From: Ehretia macrophylla
Taxonomy: Eukaryota > Streptophyta > Magnoliopsida > Boraginales > Ehretiaceae
Direction: 5' to 3'
Assembly (NCBI GenBank): GCA_037974665.1
Contig: CM075765.1
Location: 17,187,648 to 17,251,647, forward strand
DNA: 64,000 nt
The first letter of the stretch is position 1. The number at the start of each line of letters is the position of its first letter. Shown here in pieces: positions 11,163-22,168 of this stretch. Both the position numbers and the translations under genes were made by a program. The notes under the pieces are model-generated. The model was not told the DNA's origin. It searched no databases and was given only the letters and a program-made list of their open reading frames with translations.

Positions 11163-12290
11163 TCAGTTGGCTTCCACACCATTCATTGCAGGCTGTGGCT
11201 TCACCTTCCTAGGCCTACCCCTTGGCCTACCAGTCTTCGACACCACCGGGGCCCCACTCGATGTCGCAGCAGGCACTTTCACCTTCTTGGGTGCAGGTGG
11301 TGCATTGGGGTCCTTTCTTGGCCTGCCCCGAGGCCTAGGCTGGGCAGCAATTGTACCAGGAGGCAACAGGGCCTTCGGTTTTGGTGGGCGGCCACGGCCA
11401 CGCCTCGGTGGGGCATTAGGGTCAGGTCTGAGGTAATTGTTCTTGAGAAAAACTAGCTCCCCAATGTCTTTCATTCTGTTCAAGTGTGCTGAGAGCAAGT
11501 TTGCATGCCCAGCTGGCAAAGGTCCATACTTTGACTCAATGTATTTAGATATTGATGATTTGTTTGAGCCTTCGTTTTGTTTCAATGCATCAATAGCTTC
11601 CATAATCATCTGCCCAAAAAAAAAAAAAAAATCCAAAGAACCCATCAAAATTGGGAAAAAAAACTGTGAAATTGTTCCAAGATTTGATCTCAAATAAAAT
11701 TCTAAAAGGGCCCCTTTTTTAAAGCTAAATTAAACTGATCTAAAAGTTGCAAATTTTGAAAAAAAAAAAAAAAGTAAACGATTAGGTAAAAGAAAACAGC
11801 TTTTTTGGGGGTGGTGAAAGTTGAAACCCTCAATTTTAAACTTAAAAGTAAGAAAAAGATTAAAACTATAAACAACTAAAAGTCAACCAAAATCAACTAA
11901 AACCATGAGTTTTTATGCATTATATGCATATACTAGTAAAATTACTACACTTTTCATCTAAAAAGATAAAAAAATAAAGGCTAATTAACAAAATGAGGGT
12001 TAAGCAAAAATGGGTTATATAAATCTAGAATATCCTCAACTGTTGTTCTACAAATTGTACATAAACTACAAAATATAGAGCTAAAATCTGAAATTAAAGA
12101 AAAATATAGAGCACTACAAGAAAATTTTAAGCTCAGTACGTAATAATACATGCAAAATGGGGGAAAAATAAGCTGAAATATGTAAAAAGTGTATATAAAG
12201 ATTTGATTTTTTTTTTATATTCTTTTTCTCGGTTCTTACCTGTGGGTATGGAGGCAGTGATGGAGGTTTGCTGACCTCTTCAGTCGCCAT
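11163..12290 (-). CDS. HMGA-type protein: linker-histone (GH1) domain plus AT-hooks
   Basis: Two exons. Exon 1 is 12,240-12,290 (17 codons, MATEEVSKPPSLPPYPQ) and ends at a GTAAG donor. Exon 2 is 11,163-11,609, after a T-rich tract and AG acceptor, and gives a 165-residue protein. Residues about 12-80 match the GH1/H5 winged-helix domain (SKPPSLPPYPQMIMEAIDAL, SKYIESKYG, LKNNYLRP). The rest is Pro/Lys/Arg-rich with three AT-hooks around residues 86-94, 109-117 and 144-152 (cores RGRGRPP, RPRGRPRK, RPRGRPRK). This layout is that of plant HMGA (HMG-I/Y-like) proteins. These are small nuclear architectural factors that bind the minor groove of AT-rich DNA and help assemble promoter complexes. 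The reading frame is intact. A (GA)n tract lies in the likely 5' UTR. Confidence 0.92.
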
Positions 12291-12329
12291 TGAAACTTAG
12301 CACAGAGAGAGGTTTCTGGAGTCCCCACA

Positions 12330-12362
12330 AAGAGAGAGAGAGCGAGAGAGAGAGAGAGAGAG
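12330..12362. repeat. (GA)n tract in the 5' leader of the HMGA-like gene
   Basis: A near-continuous AG repeat 40-70 bp upstream of the start codon at 12,290. GA/CT tracts are frequent in plant 5' leaders and core promoters; a regulatory role here is only possible. Confidence 0.6.
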
Positions 12363-14054
12363 CAGTGTCTGTCAGCTTCAAAAGAACAGTAGTTAAAATT
12401 TTGCTGTGGGGTAAGAGAGAAAAGAGCGAGAGGTCATCATAATAATTATTAGGCTTCTAAAGATTAAAAAACAACTTAAAAGTGAGTGTGGTCGGATACA
12501 GATATATTATGATTGTGTAATTTATAATTTTAAGGTGAATTTAATATAATTTTGTTCATAAAGTATTTTTGTTGTAGAAAAAAAAAAAATCATTTCGAAA
12601 ATGAACGGATGACATTTGTGTGAAAAGTTGATCTGACGGTTGGTGATGTTTGGTTAGGGGTTGACAAAGATTGATGACGTGGAATGGGACCAGAATGTCA
12701 CCTCGTTGGGGCTATGTGTGATGTCTTGAGTTATTTGACTCTCTAACGTTATCTAAATGATACTTTGGGCCAGGCCCAATTTTTGTCTCGTTCAATGTAG
12801 TCCATCTGTCCATGTAAAATTTGCATAAGTACGAAGGCACGTGTCTATGGTCATCTTTAGCATTGATTGGCTAATGTGAAGTTGAATCTGTTGCGATACT
12901 TTTAAGAACACCATGATTGGTGTACTATATAACTCAGTGATATCTTCTTGATCCAATAACAGTAATATTTCCTAATGTTCATTCGATTTTCAAGTTAGAC
13001 AGCCTGAGTAGATTTGGCCTATCAATTAGTCTCTGAATTTTGTAGTTGGGGCAAAGCCGGTTTAAAATAGGAAAGCCTATTAATTTAGGATCTTTCGCTA
13101 AACAAATTTTTTTAAACAGTTTGGTTGAATCATGTTAATAATCTTACATTATTAGTTGATAGAGAATCAAATGAGATTGACCAAAAAAATCGCGAGATGT
13201 TATAGTTTCTATCCATAGAGTCTTTGTGAATCCATACAATTTTCGTTCTTGAAAATCGTCCCTATTAAAATTACCTTTTGAAGAGGTTCATTTGATATTC
13301 AAAAACTGCTTAGCAACAGTCGGACAAGTGGGGAATGTTGTAACACATATGTTGCCCAATGCAAAAGGGTGTGCGAGTGGTTTATTTCAAGAATCAACTG
13401 GATTCAACCAGCTGTACCTTTCTCGATTCAATGTTCTGAAAGTTACATAAATAGCCGCTAATATTCCACAAAAGTCATTCAAATGATACCTTCTATAATT
13501 TTTTTGTTAAATGTGGATAGAAAAGTTTAAACTAATTTTATACTAAAAAAGAATTCATACTAATTTTTAATTTAGTCTCTAATGTTCTAACAGTAGCGTA
13601 ATAGTCCCCAATAGCTGTTCAATAGCAACTTCTTCTAAAACAAGCAAGTGACATCCATATCAAATCCTCCAAAATTTTTACGCTCAACAAGAAAGTCAGA
13701 AGAAATGCCACATCACTATTGCTATTGATCGGACATTAATAATTGCATTGCCTTAATGGGAATAGTCTTATCAGTCTTAGAAGAAAAAATAGTTGACTAG
13801 AGAATGGGCATTAAAGCCTTGCCCCCTCCTCTGCTTAACACACTAAAAATGGGAACTGTTGAGATTGAATCTACCTTTTCTCTTTTTCCTTGAAGAAGCT
13901 TTATTACTATAGCTATTTGTTAATTAAGGTTCTAAAAGTAATGTCAATAGTCCCTCGTTTTTGTCTAGATATATATCTATACACATTTATGCGTTTTTAT
14001 ATATTTAGGATATTTGAGTTGTGTATGGGGTAAAAGAAAAAGAAGAAACCACAG
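12363..14054. other. Intergenic region upstream of the HMGA-like gene
   Basis: It holds the promoter region of the minus-strand gene near 12,363-12,800, including a GGGCCAGGCCCA cluster at about 12,768-12,779. The rest is AT-rich. I see no further gene. Around 13,560-13,620 there are 'AGTCTCTAATGTTC' phrases that resemble a decayed left arm of a Mutator-like MITE, but no clean end can be fixed. Confidence 0.4.
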
Positions 14055-14200
14055 GGCCTTTGGTTTAGTAGTATGTTTCTCGCTATAATTGAGAGATGTT
14101 GCGATATCAATTCTCGCAGGTAATATTGTTTAATATATATTGTATGGTTTAGACCTCCCTCGAATTAAAAAGAAAAAGAAGAAAAAGAAAAGAGAAACAA
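14055..14200 (+). mobile_element. tRNA-derived SINE relic (family with GTTTAGACCTCCCT tail)
   Basis: An A-box-like TTTGGTTTAGTAGTATG is followed about 35 bp later by a B-box-like GCGATATCAATTCTCG. Then come GGTTTAGACCTCCCTCGAA and an A-rich tail. The segment at 27,598-27,750 has the same order of blocks (TAGTGTAGTGATATG, AGATCTCAATATCAAATT, GGGTCTAGACCTCCCTTAAA, A-rich tail). Two diverged copies in one window support a SINE family. Confidence 0.5.
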
Positions 14201-14224
14201 AGAAAGGGTGTAAAAGTAATTTTT

Positions 14225-14484
14225 AGTAATATATGTAGTAAATATTAGGGATTAGCTATGCGACTTTTCAAATATTAGAGACTTATTTAATAATTTATAA
14301 AACATTAAGAGTTTCCTTTTTGCCCTCCAAAAAATGACACATGACCATTTTCGGCCCATTTTTAATGATGATTTGACAGAAAAGATCACTTATGCAAATT
14401 TTTGTAGATTTTAGGGATTATTGTGTAATCTTTGGAACATTGAGAACTAAGTCAACATTAGGTACTACTAGTGAAATTTACCCT
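14225..14484. mobile_element. Degenerate arm of a Mutator-like MITE
   Basis: Phrases such as TATTAGGGATTAG, ATTAGAGACTTA and TTTTAGGGATTATTG recur, ending in GAAATTTACCC at 14,484. This mirrors the right arm of the block at 6655-6863. A matching left arm is not clear, so full extent is unknown. Confidence 0.35.
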
Positions 14485-15187
14485 ATCTTCGTTACCAAGA
14501 TGGTGCTATAATTTTTTCTCAACTACTCTTGTAGGATGAATCAAATGAAAAGAGAAAATTTTGCTTTCCATGGGCTCAATGCTCACCAAGTACCTAATTT
14601 GCTTGTAAACAATATAGAAAGCCCTTGACTTATTGGGTACATATATTGGTGCGGTGCAACTACATCACAAGTTTGTAATTTTAAGATAAATCTAATATTA
14701 TATTGTGTAAAATGGATTCCTTGTTATTAAAAAAATAAAAATCTATGGAAGCCCTTAGTTGTTCCTTAAATTTTCATGATAACTCTGAACCTAAATTTAG
14801 ATTTAGTTCATGCCTACGAGGGGATCAAAGGACTGAGTTTTTTGGTGCTTGACAATAAGGGTGTATTCAGAATTATTGTCCACAGAAGATTAAAAATACA
14901 TAATTTAATATTTATATATTGATAGTTTTTTTTTAGAGAGGCCTACAGTAATTTTTCAACCTTAAATTACCTTATAAATGTGCAGAATTTCAAAAAAATA
15001 TAATTTTAACTCATTCTTTAATAATTTTACATTTAAAAACAGTGAAGGACTCCGCCTTGCTGGACAAGCACTGGCACATTTACTATCAAGGGTGCTTGGA
15101 ATCAATTAAGAGAAACTAAACAGAAAGTACAATGGCAGAAACTGGCGGGTTCCGTATGAGAGTACAAAGGCAAAGTTTTTATTTTTA
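14485..15187. other. Intergenic sequence without recognised features
   Basis: AT-rich DNA; no supported gene or repeat. Confidence 0.4.
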
Positions 15188-15786
15188 CAGTAGAATCTTT
15201 TTAAATTAATTGTATTGGGATCACCAAATTTTATTAATTTAGCGAGATATTAATTTATCGATAAATTAATAACTATTAATTAATAGAGATATTTTTTATT
15301 TTTTGGCTCTATAGTAAACATATTATAATTATGATATCTTTTTTTGGTCCAATTTGAAAAGATAAAATTTAATTTAGTAAGATTAGAAAAAAGTTTTTCT
15401 AATCTCATATATAAGTTGTAGGATTATGATGATAACTAATTTTTCTAATCTTGTATCTTAATCTTTGTAGGATTATCTAAATGTTTTTTCTTTAAATAAT
15501 TAAATATGAGATTCAACTAGATTTGAAGTTCAACAAAACATAAATTACTCTTAATTCATATTTTAAGAAAATCTCATAATCAATTTATTATGTATTTTTT
15601 TAATTAATTATTAATTTATAAAATATTTGAATCAATAAAATACAAAGAAATTTTTTTAAACGTATTATCTTATAATTTTATCGAATTTAATAACTTTTTA
15701 CACTGGTCCCAAGTTGGGACCAGACATTTTTATTAATTAAAAGAAATTATTAATTTATTACATATTAATTTAAAGAGGTTCTTCTA
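15188..15786. mobile_element. Unclassified TIR element, about 600 bp
   Basis: The left end CAGTAGAATCTTTTTAAATT and the reverse of the right end TAGAAGAACCTCTTTAAATT form inverted termini. Internally both arms carry 'AATTTATCGATAAATTAATA' and 'GGTCCCAAGTTGGGACC' type blocks. Elements with ACCTCTTTAAATTAATA ends are common in plant genomes. There is no coding capacity. I could not settle the target-site duplication, so the superfamily stays open. Confidence 0.45.
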
Positions 15787-16089
15787 TATTTTGTATCTTG
15801 GATTAGTAAAAGGAAGAAATGCAAGTAAGGACAGGATAAGGACAACGCAGGATGCAACTTGTTCATTTTCAACGTTAGTTTGGGAGGGAAGTTTTTAATT
15901 TAGGAGGGAGTTTTGAAACGGTTCAAAGTGGTCAAACCAAACATTGTCAGGCCTGGCAGAATGAATTGCCTTGGATCTTTGCTTTTAGCCGAAGGTAAAA
16001 AGTTTCACATTTTATTGGGAAATAGTTGGACTCAACAACTCTTATAATATGATATAATTCATATTATGTGAGTCTTATTATATATAGAA
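15787..16089. other. Intergenic sequence before the Mutator-like element
   Basis: No gene seen. Positions 16,081-16,089 (TATATAGAA) are the left target-site duplication of the next element. Confidence 0.5.
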
Positions 16090-17464
16090 GAGAAAACCTC
16101 ACAATTAGTCCCCATTGTTTTCTTTTGTCTCAAATTAGTCCCCATTGTTTCAACTGTCCCAAACTAATCCCCAATGTTTCAAAAAAAGTCTCAAATTAGT
16201 CCTTTCTGTTAAAAATATAACAGATAACCTATTAAATGACTAAAACACCCTTAAAACCTAATTAAAATTACTAAAAACCCTCCCTCATCCATCTGATCCC
16301 CACCCCTATTCCCAAACTCAAAACAAACACCCCACCCCCCTCCCACGTCGCCGCCCCACCCCTCCCTCCCCTCTCACGTCGCCGCCCACCACCACTCCCC
16401 TCCCACGTCGCCGCCCCACCCCGTTTCCCACGTCGCCGCCCCACTACCACCCCCCTCCCATGTCGCCGCCCCACCCCCCCTCCCACGTCGCTGCCCCACC
16501 CCCTCCATCTCCCCACGCCACTGCTCCCACCTTCACCCTCTCCCCCCGCCGCTGCCCCCCTCCCACTGACCAAAAAAAGAAAAACAACAAAAAAAAGGTA
16601 TGTGTATGATTTATGTTCGTATATATGTGTGTTGTGTGTGTATATATTTGTGTTGTATGCGGCGGCAGTTGGTTGGCGACGGTGGTTGGTAGGCAGTGGC
16701 TGTTGGTGGTGGCAGTGGTTGTTGGATTTGTGTGTATGTGTGTGTATTGTGTATGTGATTTGTGTGTATTGTGTGTGTGTGATTTTTGTATATGTGTGTG
16801 TATTTTATGCGTTGTTGGTGGTGGTGATAGTATTGGTTGATGGTGGTGGTGGCGGTGGCGGTGCATGGTGGTGGCGGCAATGGCAGTGCACGGTGGTGTG
16901 TGTTGGTAGGCAGTGGTTGTTGGTGGTGGCAGTGGTTGTTGGATTTGTGTGTATGTGTGTGTATTGTATATGTGATTTGTGTGTATTGTGTGTGAGTGAT
17001 TTTTGTATATGTGTGTGTGTTTTATGCGTTGTTGGTGGTGGTGGTGGTGGTGGTGGCGGTAGTATTGGTTGATGGTGGTGGTGGTGGTGGTGGCGGTGCA
17101 TGGTGGTGGTGGCGGCAATGACAGTGCATGGTGGTGTGTTGTGTGATTTGTGTATATAATTTGTGTGTGTTTTGTGTGGTGTGTTTGGTGGTGGCAGAGG
17201 CGGTGGTGGTGTGGTTGGTGGTGGCAGAGGCGGTGGTGGTATGATTGGTGGTGGCAGAGGCGGTGGTATAAGGGGAAGGTAGCTGTTTTTACCATTTTAC
17301 CCCTTTTTTACTGTTCATTTCTGTTAAGTTTAACACCTAATTTAACAGAAGGGACTAACTTGAGACTTTTTTTGAAACATTGGGGACTAGTTTGGGACAG
17401 TTAAAACAATGGGGACTAATTTGAGACAAAAGAAAACAATGGGGACTAATTGTGAGGTTTTCTC
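16090..17464. mobile_element. Mutator-like non-autonomous element with perfect 9-bp target-site duplication
   Basis: Both ends start GAGAAAACCTCACAATTAGT when read inward. About the first 60 bp of the two arms are identical and similarity continues for some 130 bp (16,090-16,221 and 17,330-17,464). TATATAGAA occurs directly outside both ends (16,081-16,089 and 17,465-17,473). A 9-bp duplication and long TIRs are the signature of Mutator-superfamily elements. The 1.1-kb interior has no transposase. It consists of a C-rich minisatellite with a repeated CCCACGTCGCCGCCCC core (16,336-16,510) and a GT/GGT-rich block with a large internal duplication. Long open frames here (for example minus strand 16,444-17,295, His/Thr/Pro-rich) are artefacts of the repeats. 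Confidence 0.85.
16687..17128 (+). repeat. Tandem duplication (about 215 bp x 2) inside the Mutator-like element
   Basis: The sequence from TTGGTAGGCAGTGGCTGTTG at about 16,687 recurs from about 16,903 as TTGGTAGGCAGTGGTTGTTG. The two run in parallel through GT-rich blocks, TTTTATGCGTTGTTGGTGG and GGTGCATGGTGGTGG. Small differences and a variable (GGT)n length separate the copies. Confidence 0.75.
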
Positions 17465-17473
17465 TATATAGAA

Positions 17474-17814
17474 TGTAAATTCTATTATGTTATGAGAATT
17501 GTTAAATTTGACTTGAACCTAAACATTTTTTTTATTTGTAAGGAAACTAGTGGTCCAGCAGCATGGATCCGGATACCCTCGTAGTATTAAAACATTATAA
17601 GAGAGATTCTATAGTAATAAATTATTCAAATTATTTTATCATAATTACATAACTAATTTCCCCCAACTATTAGATCTCGTATGTAATATTGTAGAAGTAT
17701 TAGGTTATCAATGGCTTCTTGGAGAATTGTTACATTTCCATATGAGAATTTCTGCCAGTGTCTCGATGGAATTTTAGTAATTGTTTTGCTCTTTCATTTA
17801 AGGGTGGGTTAAGT
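17474..17814. other. Intergenic sequence
   Basis: AT-rich, no supported gene or element. Confidence 0.4.
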
Positions 17815-17905
17815 CCTATAACACATATTAAATAATGTCGCCAATAAGAATTGATCTCGCAATCTCACGCATTTACTGGGGAGAGCATACCAATAGATCA
17901 AAGGC
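17815..17905 (-). mobile_element. Possible SINE relic
   Basis: On the minus strand TTTGATCTATTGGTATGC is A-box-like, and GAGATTGCGAGATCAATTC about 30 bp on is B-box-like. There is no clear tail and one copy only. Confidence 0.35.
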
Positions 17906-17939
17906 TTGTTGATAAAAAAAATGTACCTACTTTTACATA

Positions 17940-18380
17940 GTGTTTGGATTGCACAAAGGAATGGAAAGGAAAGTAAAGTGGAGGAAAAAAAATAAAGGAA
18001 AGGAAAGGAAATTAATTACTTTATTTGGATTGCAAAAAAATAATAATGGAAAAGAAAGAAAAGGATTTTATGATTTTTTGTTTGGATTGAAGAATGAAAG
18101 GAAATGAAAAAAATAATTTTAAATGCGAAATTACTTAAGTACCTTTTTTTATTTTTATAATCATAAAATATGTAATGACAAAAAAACTTTTGATAACAAA
18201 ACCTTTCATTTCTCTCCAAAATATCTCAATTTAAAAGGTTACAATATCTTTATGAAATTGAGGAGTTTTGGAACCCTCTATAACATTTTCTTCCTTTAAA
18301 ATTCCAATCCAAATAAGAGAAAGGATTTCTTATTCTTTCTCCATTATTTTATTTCCTTTAAAAAGTCCAATCCAAACAAG
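17940..18380. mobile_element. Small MITE with GTTTGGATTG ends
   Basis: The left end GTGTTTGGATTGCAC and the right end GTCCAATCCAAAC are inverted copies. Sub-terminal GGAAAGGAAAGG and CCTTTAAAATTCCAATCC blocks also face each other. No coding capacity. The target-site duplication is not clear, so hAT and PIF/Harbinger both remain possible. Confidence 0.5.
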
Positions 18381-18498
18381 AATTAAACGTAACATGTGAT
18401 TGTATTTGAAGTCAAATTTCAAATGAACGTCACTGGGTATGCGGTCCCCGGGTAAAGGGTAATTTCGGAAAAAAGAAATGAAGTTGTTCCTTTTTTTT

Positions 18499-19312
18499 GG
18501 GCAAATCTCATAAATGGTCCCCATTGTTTATATTTACTCGCATTTTAGTTTCTATTATTTTAAAAGTTATTTGATTGGTTCTCATTATTTACAAATGTAT
18601 AAATATTAATCCCCATTATTTATGTTTCGTTCCATTTTAGTTTTTATTATTTCAAAAGTCACGCGATTAATCCCCATTATTTATAAATATATCACTATTA
18701 GTTCTAATTATTTATAATTGTATCACTATTAGTCCATGAACGTTCCATTAACTGAATTTGATCATAACTAAACCAATCTTTTTTAAAAATTTTGCTCATA
18801 CAATTTAAATGTGAACCCTACTACTTAGATTAGGGTTTGCTCATGCAGTTTTTTTAGATGTTTACCTAACAAAATTAGTCTCAAAACATATTTTTTCAAT
18901 TAAAAGTGCCTTGTCAAATAAGAATGGATATTTGTTCTAAAAAAATTGGTTTTGAACATATTTTTTCAAATAAAATTGTGTTGTCAAATATATTTCTAAT
19001 GCTTGCCCCTAAAAAAATGGATATATACAAATTTTTCCAATTTAAACTAGCAATTTTTTTTTCAATTTTTCATTCAAAAATTGGAATATAGTTATTTTTG
19101 AAAAATATTGGAGACTAATAGTGATACATTTATAAATAATGGGGATCAATCATGTGACCTTTTAAACAATATGGACTAAAATGGGACAAAATGTAAACAA
19201 TGGGGCTAATAGAGGTATATTTATAAACAATGAGAATCAACCGGTGACTTTTGAAACAATAGTAACTAAAATGTGACAAAATGACAATGGAGACCATTTG
19301 TGAGAGTTTCCC
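18499..19312. mobile_element. Mutator-like MITE, about 814 bp
   Basis: The arms face each other. The left starts GGGCAAATCTCATAAATGG and the right, reversed, starts GGGAAACTCTCACAAATGG. Both continue with 'TCCCCATTGTTTA' and 'ATTTTAGT' phrases for over 200 bp. The flanks are T-runs on both sides (CTTTTTTTT at 18,490-18,498 and nine T at 19,313-19,321). This is compatible with a 9-bp duplication but too simple to prove one. The interior is AT-rich and non-coding. Confidence 0.6.
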
Positions 19313-22168
19313 TTTTTTTTTGGGTCAAGAAATAAAGTTGTTCAATGAATTAGGAAATTGTACTTTTTTTTGGATATTAAAAATGGAAACATGGAAAATA
19401 AATTTGAGACCGAAGGAGTAACAATAAATTATCATAGAATAATTACAAACGTTAAAAAATGCAAAGGATTTTGGTGTACGCCCTCAACTTGAAATATATA
19501 TATATATATATATATATATTTTTTTGGTTTAAAAAAAATTATTATATTAGACACTTTTACTATATGAGTACACATTCTAACCTCGCTCACTCACTGTATG
19601 AATACCTACCCTTACCTTAGATTCCTGACTCTGCCACTGAGACTACACTCTCTTGATTATGTATCATGTTTGTGAATGGAAAAATGGACGGAGAATACTT
19701 TTATAAAAAGATGGTCATATTTATTTTAGGATTAGTCTTTAAAACGTTCACATTATCATGACCCCCACACCCCACACCTAACACCTAACACCTAACACCT
19801 ACATTAGATCCAGACGTTTCATTCACATGTCTATCCTGAGTTAAGACTCATGAAACCCCCAGTCGCCTGCACTTGATCCTAATGGTATAAGCAGAATTAT
19901 CTTACAGAGATGAATGCATCAAAATTTAAGAAACCTAAAAAAGAAAAAAGGATTTATGTTAAAGAAAGTACTTTCCCAAGAAAGAAAACAGTCAATACAT
20001 GTTATCTTAGACGGTAAAATTTTTAGTAACAACTTTTGGTAATTACTAATTATAGCAATTTCTAAAAATTAATAGAAAACTTTACAGAAACAACCATCTA
20101 AACTCTTTTTCATAACTATACTTATCCTTTTTCGATTTTTCAAAATTACACGAATCTCTCCGTTCTCTCTTTTCTCTCGGAAGGGAAAAGTCCAACTCAA
20201 TTGATATATTTTTTGGTTTTTTTTTTTCCTGAAATTGCAACATCAACACAAGGATGAAAATTGACATAAAAAAAAAGCATAGGCTAAAACTATCCAAGTA
20301 AATAACAAAACTTTACTACATAGTCTTTTTTTTTTTTTGGAGAAGTTTTACACATACATTGTCTATTTATGAGGATTTTTTTATTTCTGTTGTTTGGCTG
20401 ACATGAAAATAAGAAGCACGCATTATCTTATAGGATCAATAGTATATGAATAACTTCCAATGGGGGCCTTAAATCTACACATATATATATATATATATTT
20501 TTAAAAAAAAGGGTCAGTGGAGACTGCCCTTGAATACATCCGCCCCTGATAGTAACTATCTAGTCATCTTCCTGGTCGTCTACGTCCGAAGGAATTTGAT
20601 TCACCATGAAGCTCAAGCTATCACGAAATGAAATTGCTTTCAAATAATCAAAATACTTAATTAAGCCTTAAAGCGATGGAAATAGCCTCATTAAATGGGA
20701 CACTATTGCTGACTACTGGATACATTCAAATGTGAAAAATGCTTCAGTTCGACTAATGGCCAGCCGGCCGCGATACATAAGTGGGCCCAACATGATGGGG
20801 GCTCACATCTATATTAGATGGTCGAATTGAAGTCTTTCCCTTCAAATGCAATCAAGCATAGTTTATTTAACTAATACATCTATCCTCTTCAGACTTTTGC
20901 AGTACTGCATGGGATGCTAAAAAAAAAAAACTTATGAAGCCTTTTTAAGGCACAAAACAATTTGTCTAACAAGTACCAGCATGGAATGAAGAGATGAGAT
21001 GAACAAAATTCGGTTCCTGGTTCATACAACTCTATTTTCCTTTCTTCTATTTCTCTAGAGAGCCTCCTTTAATCTCAAGATATAATCACACTACTACTCA
21101 TTCCAATCATCATATATCCTCTCCCGTGTTAAACACCATGACAACAATCATCCGGTCTAGGATTCCCGAACCTGGATCCGACCTCATTCAAACATTTGCC
21201 AGAAAGACTATATCCCCAGAAACTCGTGTAGATCATTCATACTTCTTCACAAATCCTACCACCACTCCGCTGAATTCTCAGGAGGGCCTGCAACCTGCAT
21301 AGTATGTCTGACACATTCCATTTCAAGGTTTGCCCTTTGCATTGCAATGATGCTGCCTTAATGACAACTACCTCCGCCTAAAGAACAAATGGAAAATTAT
21401 ATTGGGTAAAAAAAGATGCCATTCTAACTCCAAATTGTGTAGGTCGTCATCATCTACATCTACAGCACCGCTTTAATTCCCATCTCCAAACCATATGTCA
21501 TACATCCGTTCAAGGGCTACCTCATTATATCCTAGCTCCATCGCTATCTCTCATTCACCTATAAGCTTCCCAGAGAATTATGACTCATACAAGTCCTTGA
21601 CATCATAACACTAAGATGTTAATCCCAAAATGTTCAATAATAGGTACATTCAGTTTTCATAGTTTTAATTGGAAAAGGTTCCACAGTCTTGAATGTTTAT
21701 CTCAGAGGCAGTCTAGTAAGCCAAACGACGGGCACTTGATAGCTATTAGCCTCCACTATAAAGAAGTTGAACAAAGTTTGACATTTTTCCCCATCTTGAA
21801 TCCGATTTACAAAGACCAAGCCTTAGCTAATACGATTAATTAGTGAAGCATTTTGAAAATCTACAAAGTAAACAATGTATGCTAGGATAATTCTGCATTG
21901 ATGCCACAATAGCAATCTAAATCAAGATGACAAACACACCATCATAATTCACAAGTAAACCGATACTATTTCATTTTTTCTTTTTGGCGCTCGTCATCAT
22001 ATATACAAATATGTAATCAAGAGAGGAGGAAAAAAGAAGACAATTCTAACATATAATTTGGCACAAGAACTCTATAAGAAAAATCAAATCAGCTAGAAGC
22101 ATTGAAAACCCAATAGAGAACACTATGCCAAATGTCATATACACCAAACCATTGATATATCTATCTAC
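19313..22168. other. Intergenic region of about 2.9 kb
   Basis: It holds an (AT)n tract at 19,494-19,520 and a short one at about 20,481-20,499. A TAACACCTAACACC short tandem lies at about 19,775-19,800. The part next to 22,168 is the likely 3' UTR of the minus-strand gene. The segment 20,990-21,850 has a more mixed composition and an open frame on the plus strand (21,616-21,843) that I do not recognise and do not believe to be a gene. A phrase at 20,512-20,555 (GTCAGTGGAGACTGCCC...TCCGCCCCTG) resembles a common plant repeat relic. Confidence 0.4.

Noticed and set aside
14055-14120. Possible intact tRNA gene
   Set aside because: A- and B-box-like blocks are present but no cloverleaf stems can be drawn; a SINE head fits better.
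16444-17295. Long minus-strand open frame (283 codons, His/Thr/Pro-rich) and its plus-strand mirror
   Set aside because: It is produced by GT/GGT-type repeats inside a transposon; no domain, no start context, and frames are open on both strands.
21616-21843. 75-codon open frame between elements and the STKL-like gene
   Set aside because: No recognised domain, no splice partners and no supporting context.
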